A stretch of 64,000 bases of DNA from Bradyrhizobium sp. 138 (GCF_023074075.1 NZ_JADPKT010000095.1:62001-126000), one strand, 5' to 3'. Positions 26,018-34,997 are shown, counted from the first letter of the stretch. A program made the numbers and translations. Notes: generated from the sequence alone by a model not told the origin.

Positions 26018-26965
26018 CTACTTGATCAGCCCCTTTTCCTTGTAATAGCGGATCGCGCCGGGGTGCAGCGGAACCGGGCTGCCACTGGCCGCCGTCTCGA
26101 GCTTGATCTCCTTGCCGGCCGCGTGCGCGTTCACGAGTTCCGGCAGCGACTCATAGACCAGCTTGGTCATCTGGTAGGCGAGATCGTCCGACACGGCCGA
26201 GCTCGTGACGAGATAGTTGATCACGGCCGCCGTCGGCACGTCCTTGTCCTGGCCGGTATAGGTGTTGGCCGGAATGATCGCGGAGACGAAGGGCGGGCCG
26301 ATCTTGTCGACGGTCTCCTTCGGCACCGACACCACCGTGATCGGGCTCGAGGTCGACAGGTCCTTCAGCGAGGCGACGCCAAGCCCGGCCGATTGCAGCG
26401 TCGCGTTGAGCTGCCGGTTCTTCATGAGATCGACGGATTCGGCGAACGGCAGATACTCGACCTTGCCGAGATCCTTGTAGCTCATGCCGGCGGCGGCCAG
26501 GATCGCGCGCGAATTCAGCTCGGTGCCCGACTTCGGCGCGCCGACGGACAGGCTCTTGCCCTTGAGGTCGGCCAGCGTCTTGATGCCGCTGTCTGCGGTG
26601 GCGACGATCTGGATGTAGTTCGGATAGATCGCGCCGATGGTGCGGAGCTTGTCGAGCTTGGTCTTGAAACCCGCTTCCTCCTCGCCGTCCCAGGCCGCTT
26701 TCAGCGAATCGCCCAACGTGAACGCCAGCTCGCCGCGGCCCTGCTGCAGCAGGATCAAATTCTCGACCGACGCTTTGGTGGCCTGCACCTGCGTCTTCAC
26801 GTTCGGAATCTTGTCGCCGTAGATCTTCCCGATCGCGACCCCAAGCGGATAATAGACGCCGGAGGTGCCGCCGGTCAGCACGTTGATGAAGGATTGCGCC
26901 TGCGCGCAAGGTGCCGACGCCGCCAGAGCAAGAGCCGCGGCCGCGCCGAAAATCGTTCGTTTCAT
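26018..26965 (-). CDS. TAXI-family TRAP solute-binding protein
   Basis: A 315-residue periplasmic protein with a signal peptide (cleavage near CAQAQS, residue 23). The TAXI family opening INVLTGGTSGVYYPLG is present, followed by DLKGKSLSVGAPKSGTE. It delivers an unknown small acid (glutamate and 2-oxoglutarate are known for other members) to the fused permease downstream. The ATG at 26965 is selected because it directly begins the signal peptide; the ATG at 27031 adds 22 non-signal residues. Confidence 0.9.
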   Translation of the reverse strand: MKRTIFGAAAALALAASAPCAQAQSFINVLTGGTSGVYYPLGVAIGKIYGDKIPNVKTQVQATKASVENLILLQQGRGELAFTLGDSLKAAWDGEEEAGFKTKLDKLRTIGAIYPNYIQIVATADSGIKTLADLKGKSLSVGAPKSGTELNSRAILAAAGMSYKDLGKVEYLPFAESVDLMKNRQLNATLQSAGLGVASLKDLSTSSPITVVSVPKETVDKIGPPFVSAIIPANTYTGQDKDVPTAAVINYLVTSSAVSDDLAYQMTKLVYESLPELVNAHAAGKEIKLETAASGSPVPLHPGAIRYYKEKGLIK

Positions 26966-27153
26966 GGTTGTTGTTCTCCCCAAACCGGCGGCGAAATTGG
27001 CCGGATGAGAGGGGCGGGTCAACCCATCCAAAAGGCAAAACAGGACTGCGGTAAATGGCCGTACCGGCTCGGTTTTTGAGGAACCTGGCAGGTGCGACGA
27101 GGTGGCGCAGCGGGATCGGAGTTAGTGCGATAGTTGGAGCGGCTTGCTCGGTA

Positions 27154-27179
27154 CCTCTCCCGCTAGCTTGCGGGAGAGG
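27154..27179. repeat. Short perfect hairpin
   Basis: CCTCTCCCGC and GCGGGAGAGG form a perfect 10-bp stem with a 6-nt loop. It lies in the 250-bp gap between the TAXI binding protein and the 27216 gene, downstream of the latter, and is probably part of its terminator region. Confidence 0.6.
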
Positions 27180-27215
27180 GAGCGCACCTTCTGCGGGGGC
27201 CGGTATCGAACGCCC

Positions 27216-27695
27216 TCACTGGAACGTCATGTCCAGGCACTTGGAGATGTCGGAGCCGAGGCCGGAGGAGATGGTGATGCAGCCGCGGATCTTCTGCGCG
27301 CCGACGTCGGCGGCCCAGACCGCATAGCCGCCGGGGCCGAAGAACGAGTTGGTGTTCGGCGGCTCGGTCTCGGTCGCGTCGAAATCATACTTCCCGTCGG
27401 TCTCGAAGATGCGCGACTTCTTGGTGCAGCCGCCGTCGGTCTGGACGTTGATGACTTCCTTGTTGTCGCGGGTCAGCGCCAGGGAGACCTGGCAGCGGAA
27501 ATATTCCGAGGTCTTGGTGTTGAAGAGATAAGTGTAGGACTTGCAGGTCGCCGTGTTCAGCTTGCCCGGCGCAAGGCCGCGGCTGCACGAGATGCGCTGG
27601 TTGTGGCTGAGCTGGTAATCATCGGCCCGGGCGGCCGGCACCAGCGCCGTCAGCGACGCTACAGCAGCCCAGCAAAGTTTAATCACATGGCGCAT
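27216..27695 (-). CDS. Secreted hypothetical protein
   Basis: A 159-residue protein with a signal peptide (residues 1-22, cleavage near AARADD) and five cysteines in the mature part (ISCSRG, ATCKSY, FRCQVS, GGCTKK, RGCITI), suggesting disulfides. I do not recognise the family. The ATG at 27695 is preceded by TAGGG 9 bp upstream; the ATG three codons earlier (27704) is too close to that site. Confidence 0.7.
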   Translation of the reverse strand: MRHVIKLCWAAVASLTALVPAARADDYQLSHNQRISCSRGLAPGKLNTATCKSYTYLFNTKTSEYFRCQVSLALTRDNKEVINVQTDGGCTKKSRIFETDGKYDFDATETEPPNTNSFFGPGGYAVWAADVGAQKIRGCITISSGLGSDISKCLDMTFQ

Positions 27696-27890
27696 CCGAA
27701 TCATCCCTACCCATAATTTTGTCGAGTTGCGTTCTAGACGGAAAGCGGAACATAGTCGCGAGGGGACGAAGGGAAAATCACAAACTACTGGGCAAGACGT
27801 GATGCGCTGCGGCGCTTTCGCAAATTGACCCGGACATGCTGTTCGTGATTTGTTCAAGCCCGGAATGTCCCCGACCGTGGGAGGATGGGA

Positions 27891-28196
27891 ATGACGGCAT
27901 TTTCAATCAAGCCATTTGCAATCGCAGTCGCGCTCGGCGCCTTTGCCGCGCCCGCATTGGCGCAAGTCCCGGCAACGCCGTGGGAGCTCAAGCCCGACAT
28001 GGGCTACGCGTATGACAGGGAAGGCAAGACCTTTTCCTACAAGATGGGCACCAGCAATGCCGGCGAGCTCTTGAAGGGCGCCAAGAAGGTGCCGAAGGGC
28101 ACGCTGTTCTTCATCGGCCAGAACGGCCAGCTCTATATGCGCAGCGGCCCGTATCTGGAAGGCGACGGCAAGTTCAAGTTCGGGCCGGATCGGTAG
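27891..28196 (+). CDS. Small secreted protein
   Basis: A 101-residue protein with a signal peptide (cleavage near PALAQV, about residue 24). The mature part of about 75 residues is basic and contains DREGKTFSYKMGTSNAGELL and PKGTLFFIGQNGQLYMRSG. No family is recognised. GGGAGG lies 6 bp before the ATG at 27891, which decides it over the ATG at 27885. It is transcribed alone and ends in a palindromic repeat. Confidence 0.7.
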   Translation: MTAFSIKPFAIAVALGAFAAPALAQVPATPWELKPDMGYAYDREGKTFSYKMGTSNAGELLKGAKKVPKGTLFFIGQNGQLYMRSGPYLEGDGKFKFGPDR

Positions 28197-28217
28197 GGGA
28201 TACGCCACAGCGACGGT

Positions 28218-28312
28218 GCCGTAGGGTGGGCAAAGGCGCCCTTGCGCCGTGCCCACCATCTCTCTTTATCGCAAAATGTGCGTGGGCACGCTTTCGCTTT
28301 GCCCACCCTACC
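28218..28312. repeat. Dispersed palindromic element, family 1, copy b
   Basis: Same element and orientation as copy a at 10988: gtagggtgggcaaaggcgc at one end and gctttgcccaccctac at the other, lying between two convergent genes. Confidence 0.85.
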
Positions 28313-28327
28313 GCAGCTCGCTAGCGG

Positions 28328-29557
28328 CTAAAACGCCCCCGCCAGCTCCCTTGCGCCGGGTTTGCCGCTGTTCGAGTCCATCCGCTCATCCGTCACGGCG
28401 AGCAGCTTGGCCACCGTGTTGTGGCGGATCGCGACCGGGTTGCGCTCGTAGCCGCCGCGCTGGAAGAAGTTCGAGGTCGGCACCTGCTCCCGCATCGCCT
28501 GCGGCATCGTCACCATGTCGAGGCCGGTGCCGTCACCGGTGAGGTTCATCATCTCGAGCTCGGCCGCGGTGAGCGGACGGCCGTAGCCCTTGGCGCGGGC
28601 GAACAGCACCGAGGTCAGGAGCTTGTGCGTCTGCAGCATCGGCCCGACATCGATGTCGAGCACCATCGCATGCATGGCCCAGCCCTGCGCGGTGTTGCCG
28701 ATCTTCTCGTGCTCCGACCAGGTGTCGGGCACCGATTTGGCATGCGCCACCATTTTCTTCAGCACGACGAGCTTGTGCTCGAGCGCCTGCCGCGCCGGCC
28801 CCGATGTGCGCGCCACCTTCTCGGAGAGCGCGCGAATGAGCTCGTGGCCCTGTTCGGCCAGCAGCTCGACGCTGTTGGTGGTCAGGAGCTGGTTGTAGCC
28901 CATCGCGGTCGAGATCGCGCGCTTGCCGCCATGTTCGATTCCCGCCTGCACGTCGTGGCTGCCGGTGCCGCCAGTCTCGAACGAATAGACCCGCACCGCC
29001 TGCTCGCGCGTCAACCCGGAGGCGAGCGCGTAGCGCGCATAGGCGCGCTTGAACTCGACCTCGCTTGAGGGGCGCTGCGGCGTGAACTGATAGAGCTCCT
29101 GCGCCGCGCGCAGGAAATCGGCGACGACGGGGATCGGCTTGCGGGGCGGCCGGTCCGGCGTTTCCTCCGGCTCCGGATTCACCGGCTTCTTCGGCCCGTT
29201 ATAGAGCGGCGGATGCTCGAGCACGTAATCATCCAGCGTGACCTGCTGCCCGCTGCGCCGCTTGGCATTGCGGCCTTTTCGCTTCTCCGAGATCTGGCTC
29301 CAATAGGCACCGGCCTCGGCGTCGAAAGCGGCCCGCGCCGCCTGGTACTCCGCGAGCTTGCGGCGATATTCGAGCACGGCCGGCGAAGCGCCGCCTTGCG
29401 CGAAAAACTGCGACAGCAGCTGGGCGTTGGCATCGCGGACGGCGGGCGGCAGCGCGTCGGCCTCACCGCCGCGTGCGGCAGGCGCGAGCAAGGCGAGCGC
29501 GAGTGGAACCAGCGCAAGGCGATGTCGAGAGAGGCTATTTCGAATCGAATGATGCAT
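28328..29557 (-). CDS. Exported protein with possible lysozyme-like fold
   Basis: A 409-residue protein with a signal peptide (about residues 1-31). After a Glu/Lys/Pro-rich linker (to about 145) comes a helical domain in which RVYSFETGGTGSHD (about 190) and ISTAMGYNQLLTTNSVELL (about 215) resemble the catalytic Glu and the AxGxxQ motif of lytic transglycosylases. That resemblance is my inference; no specific family is assigned. If right, it would act on peptidoglycan. It sits alone on the minus strand. Confidence 0.65.
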   Translation of the reverse strand: MHHSIRNSLSRHRLALVPLALALLAPAARGGEADALPPAVRDANAQLLSQFFAQGGASPAVLEYRRKLAEYQAARAAFDAEAGAYWSQISEKRKGRNAKRRSGQQVTLDDYVLEHPPLYNGPKKPVNPEPEETPDRPPRKPIPVVADFLRAAQELYQFTPQRPSSEVEFKRAYARYALASGLTREQAVRVYSFETGGTGSHDVQAGIEHGGKRAISTAMGYNQLLTTNSVELLAEQGHELIRALSEKVARTSGPARQALEHKLVVLKKMVAHAKSVPDTWSEHEKIGNTAQGWAMHAMVLDIDVGPMLQTHKLLTSVLFARAKGYGRPLTAAELEMMNLTGDGTGLDMVTMPQAMREQVPTSNFFQRGGYERNPVAIRHNTVAKLLAVTDERMDSNSGKPGARELAGAF

Positions 29558-29610
29558 GCCGCCCTCTTAGCAGGCATCCGGTAACCGTCACGTTAACGCG
29601 CCGTTTACCA

Positions 29611-30237
29611 TCACCTCCAGGCAAACACCGGCTGTTCCAGCTCGGTGACGCGGGTGTGCCGCCCCGCCAGCACCTCGCGGAACTGGTAGATCAGGGCCGC
29701 CGTCGGCGCGTGGATCAGGCTCATCTGGTGATGGAAGCGGATCACGCGTCGCGCACTCTCGGGGATCGCGACGAAATCGAAGGCGTCATCGCGCTCGATG
29801 GTGTCGAGCGCGATGCGATGGACGGAAGCGACCTCGTCCGGGTTCGGCCTGACCGCGCCGCCGTCCGAGGCCCACACCACCACCGGCGTGATCAGATAGC
29901 CCGAGCGGGTCGGGTAATCGTCGAGCGTGCCGAGCACGTCCGCGCTCGAGAGGCGAAGATCGAGCTCCTCGTCGAGTTCGCGCAGCGCCGCCTCGACCGG
30001 CGTCTCACCGGCATCGCAGCGTCCGCCTGGAAGTGCCCATTGGCCGCGATGCGCACGCAGGTGTGACGCACGCCTGGTGAGCAGGAAGGCCGTATCGTCG
30101 CCGTCACTGGATTCGGTCAGCGCCAGCACCACCGCGGCGCGCTTCAGCGCCGACGGTTCGGCTTCGTCAGGCAGCCGCGCGAAGGATGCGCAGGCCTCTG
30201 CGATATTCCGTCTGGTGGCATCGCCGAAAGGTCTCAT
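29611..30237 (-). CDS. NUDIX hydrolase (CoA-pyrophosphatase/NudL-like)
   Basis: A 208-residue hydrolase of nucleoside diphosphate derivatives. The NUDIX box is at about 71-94: GGRCDAGETPVEAALRELDE then ELDL, with the metal-binding REL-x-EE intact and the usual final Gly replaced by Asp. The upstream LLTRRASHLRAHRGQWALPGG matches the NudL/CoA-pyrophosphatase type, so coenzyme A or its derivatives are the likely substrate. It is divergent from the thioesterase gene 50 bp away. Confidence 0.88.
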   Translation of the reverse strand: MRPFGDATRRNIAEACASFARLPDEAEPSALKRAAVVLALTESSDGDDTAFLLTRRASHLRAHRGQWALPGGRCDAGETPVEAALRELDEELDLRLSSADVLGTLDDYPTRSGYLITPVVVWASDGGAVRPNPDEVASVHRIALDTIERDDAFDFVAIPESARRVIRFHHQMSLIHAPTAALIYQFREVLAGRHTRVTELEQPVFAWR

Positions 30238-30287
30238 GGTGCTTGACTACACCAGGACTGCACCTGATGAAACGAGGAGAGACAGCG

Positions 30288-30734
30288 TTGCAGGGATGGA
30301 CGCAAGAGATGACGAGCAGGGCCGCCGCAAGGCTGAAATCAGAGGGCTGGAGCATCCTCGAGACCACCGGCTTCCTGCACCTGATCGGCCCCTTGTGGGA
30401 GCGCAAGGTCGATGGCCAATACGAATTCGCGCTCGCGACCGAGGACAAGCATCACAACCGCCGCGGCATGGTCCAGGGCGGCGTGATGATGACCTTCGCC
30501 GACCGCACCTGCGGCATGGCCGCCCGCTACGTCTCCGGCAAGGAGTTTTTGGCGACGGTGCAGCTCGACACCCATTTCGTCGAGGCCGGCCAGATCGGCG
30601 ACATCCTGATCTCCCGCCCGCGCGTGGTGCGCTCGACGCGCAGCTTGATCTTCATGAGCACGGAGGTGACGGTGGATGATCGCTGCATCGTCATGGCGAA
30701 TGGCGTGTTCAAGATATTGAAGGGGCCGGGGTAA
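30288..30734 (+). CDS. PaaI-family thioesterase (hot-dog fold)
   Basis: Hydrolyses acyl-CoA thioesters. The 148-residue protein has the family core HHNRRGMVQGGVMMTFADRT, where the His/Asn and Gly-Gly segment binds the thioester, and a beta-sheet with ATVQLDTHFVEAGQIGDILI. GAGGAG stands 8 bp before a TTG at 30288, which is my preferred start; an ATG at 30267 in frame would lack a ribosome site. Confidence 0.82.
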   Translation: MQGWTQEMTSRAAARLKSEGWSILETTGFLHLIGPLWERKVDGQYEFALATEDKHHNRRGMVQGGVMMTFADRTCGMAARYVSGKEFLATVQLDTHFVEAGQIGDILISRPRVVRSTRSLIFMSTEVTVDDRCIVMANGVFKILKGPG

Positions 30735-30766
30735 GCGAAGCAGTCAGGCGGCCACCGCGCTCTCCT

Positions 30767-30852
30767 CGTCATTGCGAGGAGCTCTTGCAAAGCAATCCAG
30801 AATCTTTCCGCGGACGCATCTCTGGATTGCTTCGCTGCGCTCGCAATGACGG
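30767..30852. repeat. Dispersed palindromic element, family 2
   Basis: About 86 bp with perfect complementary ends cgtcattgcgag / ctcgcaatgacg and inner arms gcaatccaga / tctggattgc, between the thioesterase and the aldo/keto reductase gene. Confidence 0.85.
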
Positions 30853-30897
30853 GCGTTGCTGACTATGCTGCCCCTCACCAACATCGACGACCCGCCC

Positions 30898-31908
30898 ATG
30901 CAATACCGTCAGCTCGGCCGCAGCGGCCTGAAAGTGTCGCCGATCTGTCTGGGCACCATGATGTTCGGCGGGCCGACGGATGAAGCCGTATCAACACGGA
31001 TCATCGCCAGGGCGCGTGATGCCGGAATCAATTTCATCGACACTGCCGACGCCTATTCGAAAGGCGCATCCGAGGAGGTTGTGGGACGCGCCATTGCCAG
31101 CAACCGTCACGCCTGGGTGCTTGCCACAAAACTCGCCAACCCGATGGGCGACGATCCCAATCGCGGCGGGCTGTCGCGGCGCTGGGTGTTGCAGGCCGCC
31201 GACGAGAGCCTGAGGCGGCTCGGCACCGATCACATCGACATCTACTATCTGCACAAGGAAGACCATGCGACGCCGCTGGAGGAGACGGTGCGCGCGATGG
31301 GCGACCTGATCCGGTCAGGCAAGGTGCGCTATTTCGGCGTCTCCAACTACCGCGCCTGGCGCGTCGCCGAGATCTGCAACATCTGCGACCGCCTCGGCAT
31401 CGACCGTCCCGCGGTGAGCCAGCCCTATTACAACGCCATGAACCGCATACCCGAGGTCGAGCATTTTCCGGCCTGCTCCTATTACGGCCTCGGCATCGTG
31501 CCCTACAGCCCGCTGGCGCGCGGCGTGCTGACCGGCAAGTACAAGCCCGATGCCGCCCCGGACAAGGAGACGCGCGCGGGCCGCAACGACACACGCATGA
31601 TGCAGACCGAATGGCGGCCGGAATCGCTTCGGCTCGCGCAGGAGATCAAGACCCACGCCGAGAAGAAGGGCATCACCGCCGGCCAGTTCGCGGTCGCCTG
31701 GGTGCTCAACTCCGCCTTCGTCTCCTCGATCGTCGCGGGCCCGCGCACCGAGGAGCAGTGGGACGGCTACATCAGCGCGCTCGACTATCGCTTCACTGGG
31801 GATGACGAGGCACTGATCGACCGCCTGGTCGTGCCGGGCCATCCCTCGACGCCGGGCTACAACGATCCCGCCTACCCGATCGAAGGCCGCCGCGCGCGGA
31901 CGACCTGA
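30898..31908 (+). CDS. Aldo/keto reductase
   Basis: A 336-residue NADPH-dependent carbonyl reductase of TIM-barrel fold. The catalytic tetrad is visible: D48 and Y53 (FIDTADAYSKG), K78 (ATKLANP) and H119 (YYLHKED). SSIVAGPRTEEQWD near the C-terminus is the cofactor-binding region. The substrate is not predictable. The ATG at 30898 starts the usual MQYRQLGRSGLKVS; an ATG at 30856 lies in frame upstream but is not family-like. The next gene follows after 17 bp, so the two may be co-transcribed. Confidence 0.9.
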   Translation: MQYRQLGRSGLKVSPICLGTMMFGGPTDEAVSTRIIARARDAGINFIDTADAYSKGASEEVVGRAIASNRHAWVLATKLANPMGDDPNRGGLSRRWVLQAADESLRRLGTDHIDIYYLHKEDHATPLEETVRAMGDLIRSGKVRYFGVSNYRAWRVAEICNICDRLGIDRPAVSQPYYNAMNRIPEVEHFPACSYYGLGIVPYSPLARGVLTGKYKPDAAPDKETRAGRNDTRMMQTEWRPESLRLAQEIKTHAEKKGITAGQFAVAWVLNSAFVSSIVAGPRTEEQWDGYISALDYRFTGDDEALIDRLVVPGHPSTPGYNDPAYPIEGRRARTT

Positions 31909-31925
31909 ACTTTCGAAAGACGCCA

Positions 31926-33239
31926 ATGCCGCATCAAGATCGCTACAGCCTGCCGCTCTCGACCGAATCCGATGCGGCTGCTGGCGCCTATCGCGAGGGC
32001 GTCGACCTCATGCTGGCGGGCTGGACCGGCACGGTGGAGGCGCTGGAGCGCGCGATTGCGGCTGACCCGGATTTCGCGCTGGCCCATATCGCCCGCGGCC
32101 GCGTGCACGCTTTCTATCAGCAGGGCGATCTCGCCCGAGGCAAGGCGGCGCTCGCGCGCGAGCTGGTGGCAAAGCGCGGCACGGAACGCGAGCGCTCGCA
32201 TGTCGAGACGCTGGCGCTCGCGATCGAGGGCCGCTTGCCGGAAGCGATCGCATCGACGCTGAAGCACATCGACGAATGGCCGCGCGATGCCTTGGTGCTG
32301 TCGCTGCCGCTCGGCGCGTTCGGCCTGTTCGCCTTCTCCGGCATGGCCGACCACGACCGCGCGCGGCACGAGCTGTGCGAGCGGCTCGCACAGCATTACG
32401 GCGAGGACTGGTGGTTCCTCACCATGTATGGCTGGGCGATGACCGAGAATGGCGACGTCGCGCGCGGCCGCGGCGTCACCGAGCGCGGCTTCAATTTGCG
32501 CCGGGCGAACGCCCATGCCGCGCATGCGGTGCTGCATGCGATGTTCGAGGACGGCTCGATCGAAGCGGCCGACCGCCTCGTCGACGACTGGATCCCCACC
32601 TACGACCGCGCCGGAATCCTGCACGGACATATCCGCTGGCACCAGGCGCTCGGCGCGCTCGAGCATGGCGATGCGGCACGCGCGCTGTCGATCTATGCCG
32701 ACGTGCTCCAACCCTCGGCGACGCAGGCGCCGCCGCTCAACGTCATCACCGACGCCGCCTCGCTGCTCTGGCGTCTGTCGGCGTACGGCCACAGCGTGCC
32801 GAGGGCGCTGTGGCAGGAAGCCGACAACGTCGCGCAAAAACTGTTTCCGAAGTCGAGCCTGTCCTTCGCCGACGTCCACATGGCGCTGTTTGCGGCCGCG
32901 ACGCAAAACCACGCGGCGCTCACCGCGCGCCTTGCAACCATCGAGCAGCGGCTCGCCGAGGGCAAGCTGCCGGCCGGCGCCGTGGTGCCGGCGATCTTCC
33001 GCGCGCTGGCGGCCTTTGCGGATGAGGACTACGCAACATGCGTGCAAACGCTTGCGCCTGTGCTCGGCGAGGTGGTGCGCATCGGCGGCAGCCATGCCCA
33101 GCGCGAGCTGGTCGAGGACACCTTCATCGTTGCACTCATGCGCAGCGGTGAGCTGCCCCGCGCCCGTGCCGTGCTGGACGCCCGCCTGCACCGCCGGCCT
33201 TCCTTACGCGACAGGCGCTGGCAGGCGGCGATGGGGTAG
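31926..33239 (+). CDS. TPR protein, TTC38-like
   Basis: A 437-residue cytoplasmic helical protein. It has an N-terminal repeat with EALERAIAADPDFALAHIARGR and later repeats (residues 165-230 and 245-300) with TMYGWAMTENGDVARGR and HGHIRWHQALGALEHGD, matching the TTC38-like bacterial family, whose role is unknown. No signal peptide. It lies 17 bp after the aldo/keto reductase on the same strand. Confidence 0.75.
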   Translation: MPHQDRYSLPLSTESDAAAGAYREGVDLMLAGWTGTVEALERAIAADPDFALAHIARGRVHAFYQQGDLARGKAALARELVAKRGTERERSHVETLALAIEGRLPEAIASTLKHIDEWPRDALVLSLPLGAFGLFAFSGMADHDRARHELCERLAQHYGEDWWFLTMYGWAMTENGDVARGRGVTERGFNLRRANAHAAHAVLHAMFEDGSIEAADRLVDDWIPTYDRAGILHGHIRWHQALGALEHGDAARALSIYADVLQPSATQAPPLNVITDAASLLWRLSAYGHSVPRALWQEADNVAQKLFPKSSLSFADVHMALFAAATQNHAALTARLATIEQRLAEGKLPAGAVVPAIFRALAAFADEDYATCVQTLAPVLGEVVRIGGSHAQRELVEDTFIVALMRSGELPRARAVLDARLHRRPSLRDRRWQAAMG

Positions 33240-33292
33240 CTCCGCCACGAAAAAAACACCGGCCTGACGGCAAGTGCCAGCGGGACGGGTTG

Positions 33293-33312
33293 GGCGATTT
33301 GGGCGAATCGCC
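33293..33312. repeat. Small perfect hairpin before the 33435 gene
   Basis: GGCGATT and AATCGCC form a 7-bp stem with a 6-nt loop, 54 bp after the TPR gene. There is no T-run, so it is weak as a terminator. Confidence 0.4.
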
Positions 33313-33434
33313 ATTGGGGTGACGCGGTGGTATTCCAGACGGGTCTTGCAGAACAAACGGGATCGCAACCAATTCGCGGTTCGATGGTTATGGTGCGGAA
33401 CTGTTCCATGGTTCCCTCGCACGTGAGCCCTCCG

Positions 33435-34028
33435 ATGCGCCTCTGCCGACCGCCGCTGGCCGCCACGTTTGCGTTGACCGCCGCCCTTGCCGCTTGGGTA
33501 AGTCCTTGTTTTGCCGAGTCTTCTGCGCCGATTCCCGTCAACAATCCGCCGGCGCCGAACGCCTATATCGACCTGCTGGCGCTGATGTCCGGCCACTGCA
33601 AGACGTTCAAGGTCGCCGGCCGCACCTTCGCCTGCAAGACGGTGGCCTACGCCCATGGCGACAAGGGCCGGGTCAATTTCGCGGTCGCCGTCGACGATCC
33701 CACGGACGACAGCCACGTGGTGTCGTTTTCCGGCGAGAACGGCAAACGCGCCGACGACAATTCCTACGAGCTGCCGATCGACCGCATGCTGCTCAACTCC
33801 AAGGACCGTCCCAGGGTCGACGGCCTGCCGGTGCCCGCCGAGCAGACCTCCACCGGCCTCTGCCGCCAGACCGGCAATTTCGCCGCCAGGAAGGTGAAGG
33901 ACGTCACCTGCTCCGCCACCGACAGCGAGGGCCGGGCTTACGAATTGCTGTTCGTGTCCGACGGCACGCCGGTCAGCGTGCGCCGCATCCGGCAGTCCGC
34001 ACCATCGATCCAGGATCCGTTCAAGTAG
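33435..34028 (+). CDS. Secreted hypothetical protein
   Basis: A 197-residue protein with a signal peptide (residues 1-27, AWVSPCFAES). The mature part has four cysteines (GHCKTF, FACKTV, GLCRQT, VTCSAT) and alternating strands such as HGDKGRVNFAVAVDDP and HVVSFSGENGKR. No family is recognised. Several in-frame ATGs exist upstream (33384, 33390, 33408); the one at 33435 gives a clean signal peptide. Confidence 0.65.
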   Translation: MRLCRPPLAATFALTAALAAWVSPCFAESSAPIPVNNPPAPNAYIDLLALMSGHCKTFKVAGRTFACKTVAYAHGDKGRVNFAVAVDDPTDDSHVVSFSGENGKRADDNSYELPIDRMLLNSKDRPRVDGLPVPAEQTSTGLCRQTGNFAARKVKDVTCSATDSEGRAYELLFVSDGTPVSVRRIRQSAPSIQDPFK

Positions 34029-34084
34029 CGGCCTCCTCCGCCGGGGTCAGCGTGTATGATCGCGGCCATGCTTCGGAGCGATCC

Positions 34085-34432
34085 ATGACGCGCGACCGCC
34101 TGTTTCTGCTGCGCCCCGGTTTCGAGGACCCGGCCTTTCCGGGGCGCGTATTCTATTGCTGGCATTGCGCGCTGATCGAGGGCGTGCTGGCCTCGTTTCC
34201 GCAGCTCGCCCAAAGGCTGGATGTCGAGCGCATCGCATGGCCGCGGCCCAGACAGCCGGTGATCGCGCTTCTCGGAGAAGAGAACCAGTCGCTGCCGCTG
34301 CTGGTTCTGGCCGGCGGAGCGACCTCGCCGCACCAGACCGGCACTCATCAGGGCCACGCCTTCATCGCCGACAAGGACGCGATCCTCGCCGCGCTCTCCG
34401 AGCGCCACGGCTTCCCCGATCCGCACCCGTGA
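34085..34432 (+). CDS. DUF3088 family protein
   Basis: A 115-residue protein that opens with TRDRLFLLRPGFEDPAFPG and has YCWHCALIEGVLASFP, where CWHC is a Cys-pair of the kind found in a thioredoxin-like or metal-binding fold. This matches DUF3088, which has no known function. The start ATG at 34085 lies 57 bp after the preceding stop; the frame is continuous with an out-of-frame shadow of the previous gene, which is ignored. Confidence 0.8.
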   Translation: MTRDRLFLLRPGFEDPAFPGRVFYCWHCALIEGVLASFPQLAQRLDVERIAWPRPRQPVIALLGEENQSLPLLVLAGGATSPHQTGTHQGHAFIADKDAILAALSERHGFPDPHP

Positions 34433-34562
34433 CGATGAGAACGTCGCTACGGGTAGTCCGGATTGAGCGAAGCGCGATCAGGGCTACAGGTTTGCAATGG
34501 CGTCACGAAACGGATGATGTGATCGCATCTCAGCGCTAGCGGACGACGCGCCGCGTTCCGTA

Positions 34563-34586
34563 TTGACAGAGGTTAACGCGCGTTAA
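34563..34586 (+). promoter_or_regulatory. TTGACA box next to a 14-bp perfect palindrome
   Basis: TTGACA (34563-34568) is followed 4 bp later by TTAACGCGCGTTAA (34573-34586), 97 bp upstream of the His-rich protein gene. This looks like a -35 box with an operator; no clear -10 box was found. Confidence 0.4.
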
Positions 34587-34682
34587 TCGGAACCGATATC
34601 TGCGTCGTTTCGACGCCAGCAGCTTCCTGGAACGCAAACAACGCCCATCTGTTGTCACACGACATTCAACTGGAGTGATGAC

Positions 34683-34997
34683 ATGAAGTATCTCATTGCC
34701 GCGATGGCCGTTGGTGCTGCGGCGCTAGCGGGCGGATCAGCGGCGAACGCAGCCGGCAGCGTAAGCGCCAAGCAGACTGCGCAGGAAAGCCAAACCACCG
34801 ACATCAGCGCGCATCGCAGGCACCACCGCTGGCATGGTCACCATCATCATTGGCGGCATCATCACGGCTACTACCGTCCGCACTATCGCAGCTACGGCTA
34901 TTACCCGCGCCACCACGGCTATTACGGCGGCGGGCCGTACGGATATTATGGCGGCGGCCCCGGCGTGACGTTCAGCTTCGGCGGCGGACGCTGGTGA
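34683..34997 (+). CDS. Secreted His/Gly/Tyr-rich small protein
   Basis: A 104-residue protein with a signal peptide (cleavage near ANAAGS, residue 24). The mature part is very rich in His (a run of RRHHRWHGHHHHWRHHHGYY, about 45-64) and ends in Tyr-Gly repeats. Such proteins could bind metal ions or the cell surface, but this is inference. GGAG lies 8 bp before the ATG. A strong terminator follows. Confidence 0.75.
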   Translation: MKYLIAAMAVGAAALAGGSAANAAGSVSAKQTAQESQTTDISAHRRHHRWHGHHHHWRHHHGYYRPHYRSYGYYPRHHGYYGGGPYGYYGGGPGVTFSFGGGRW

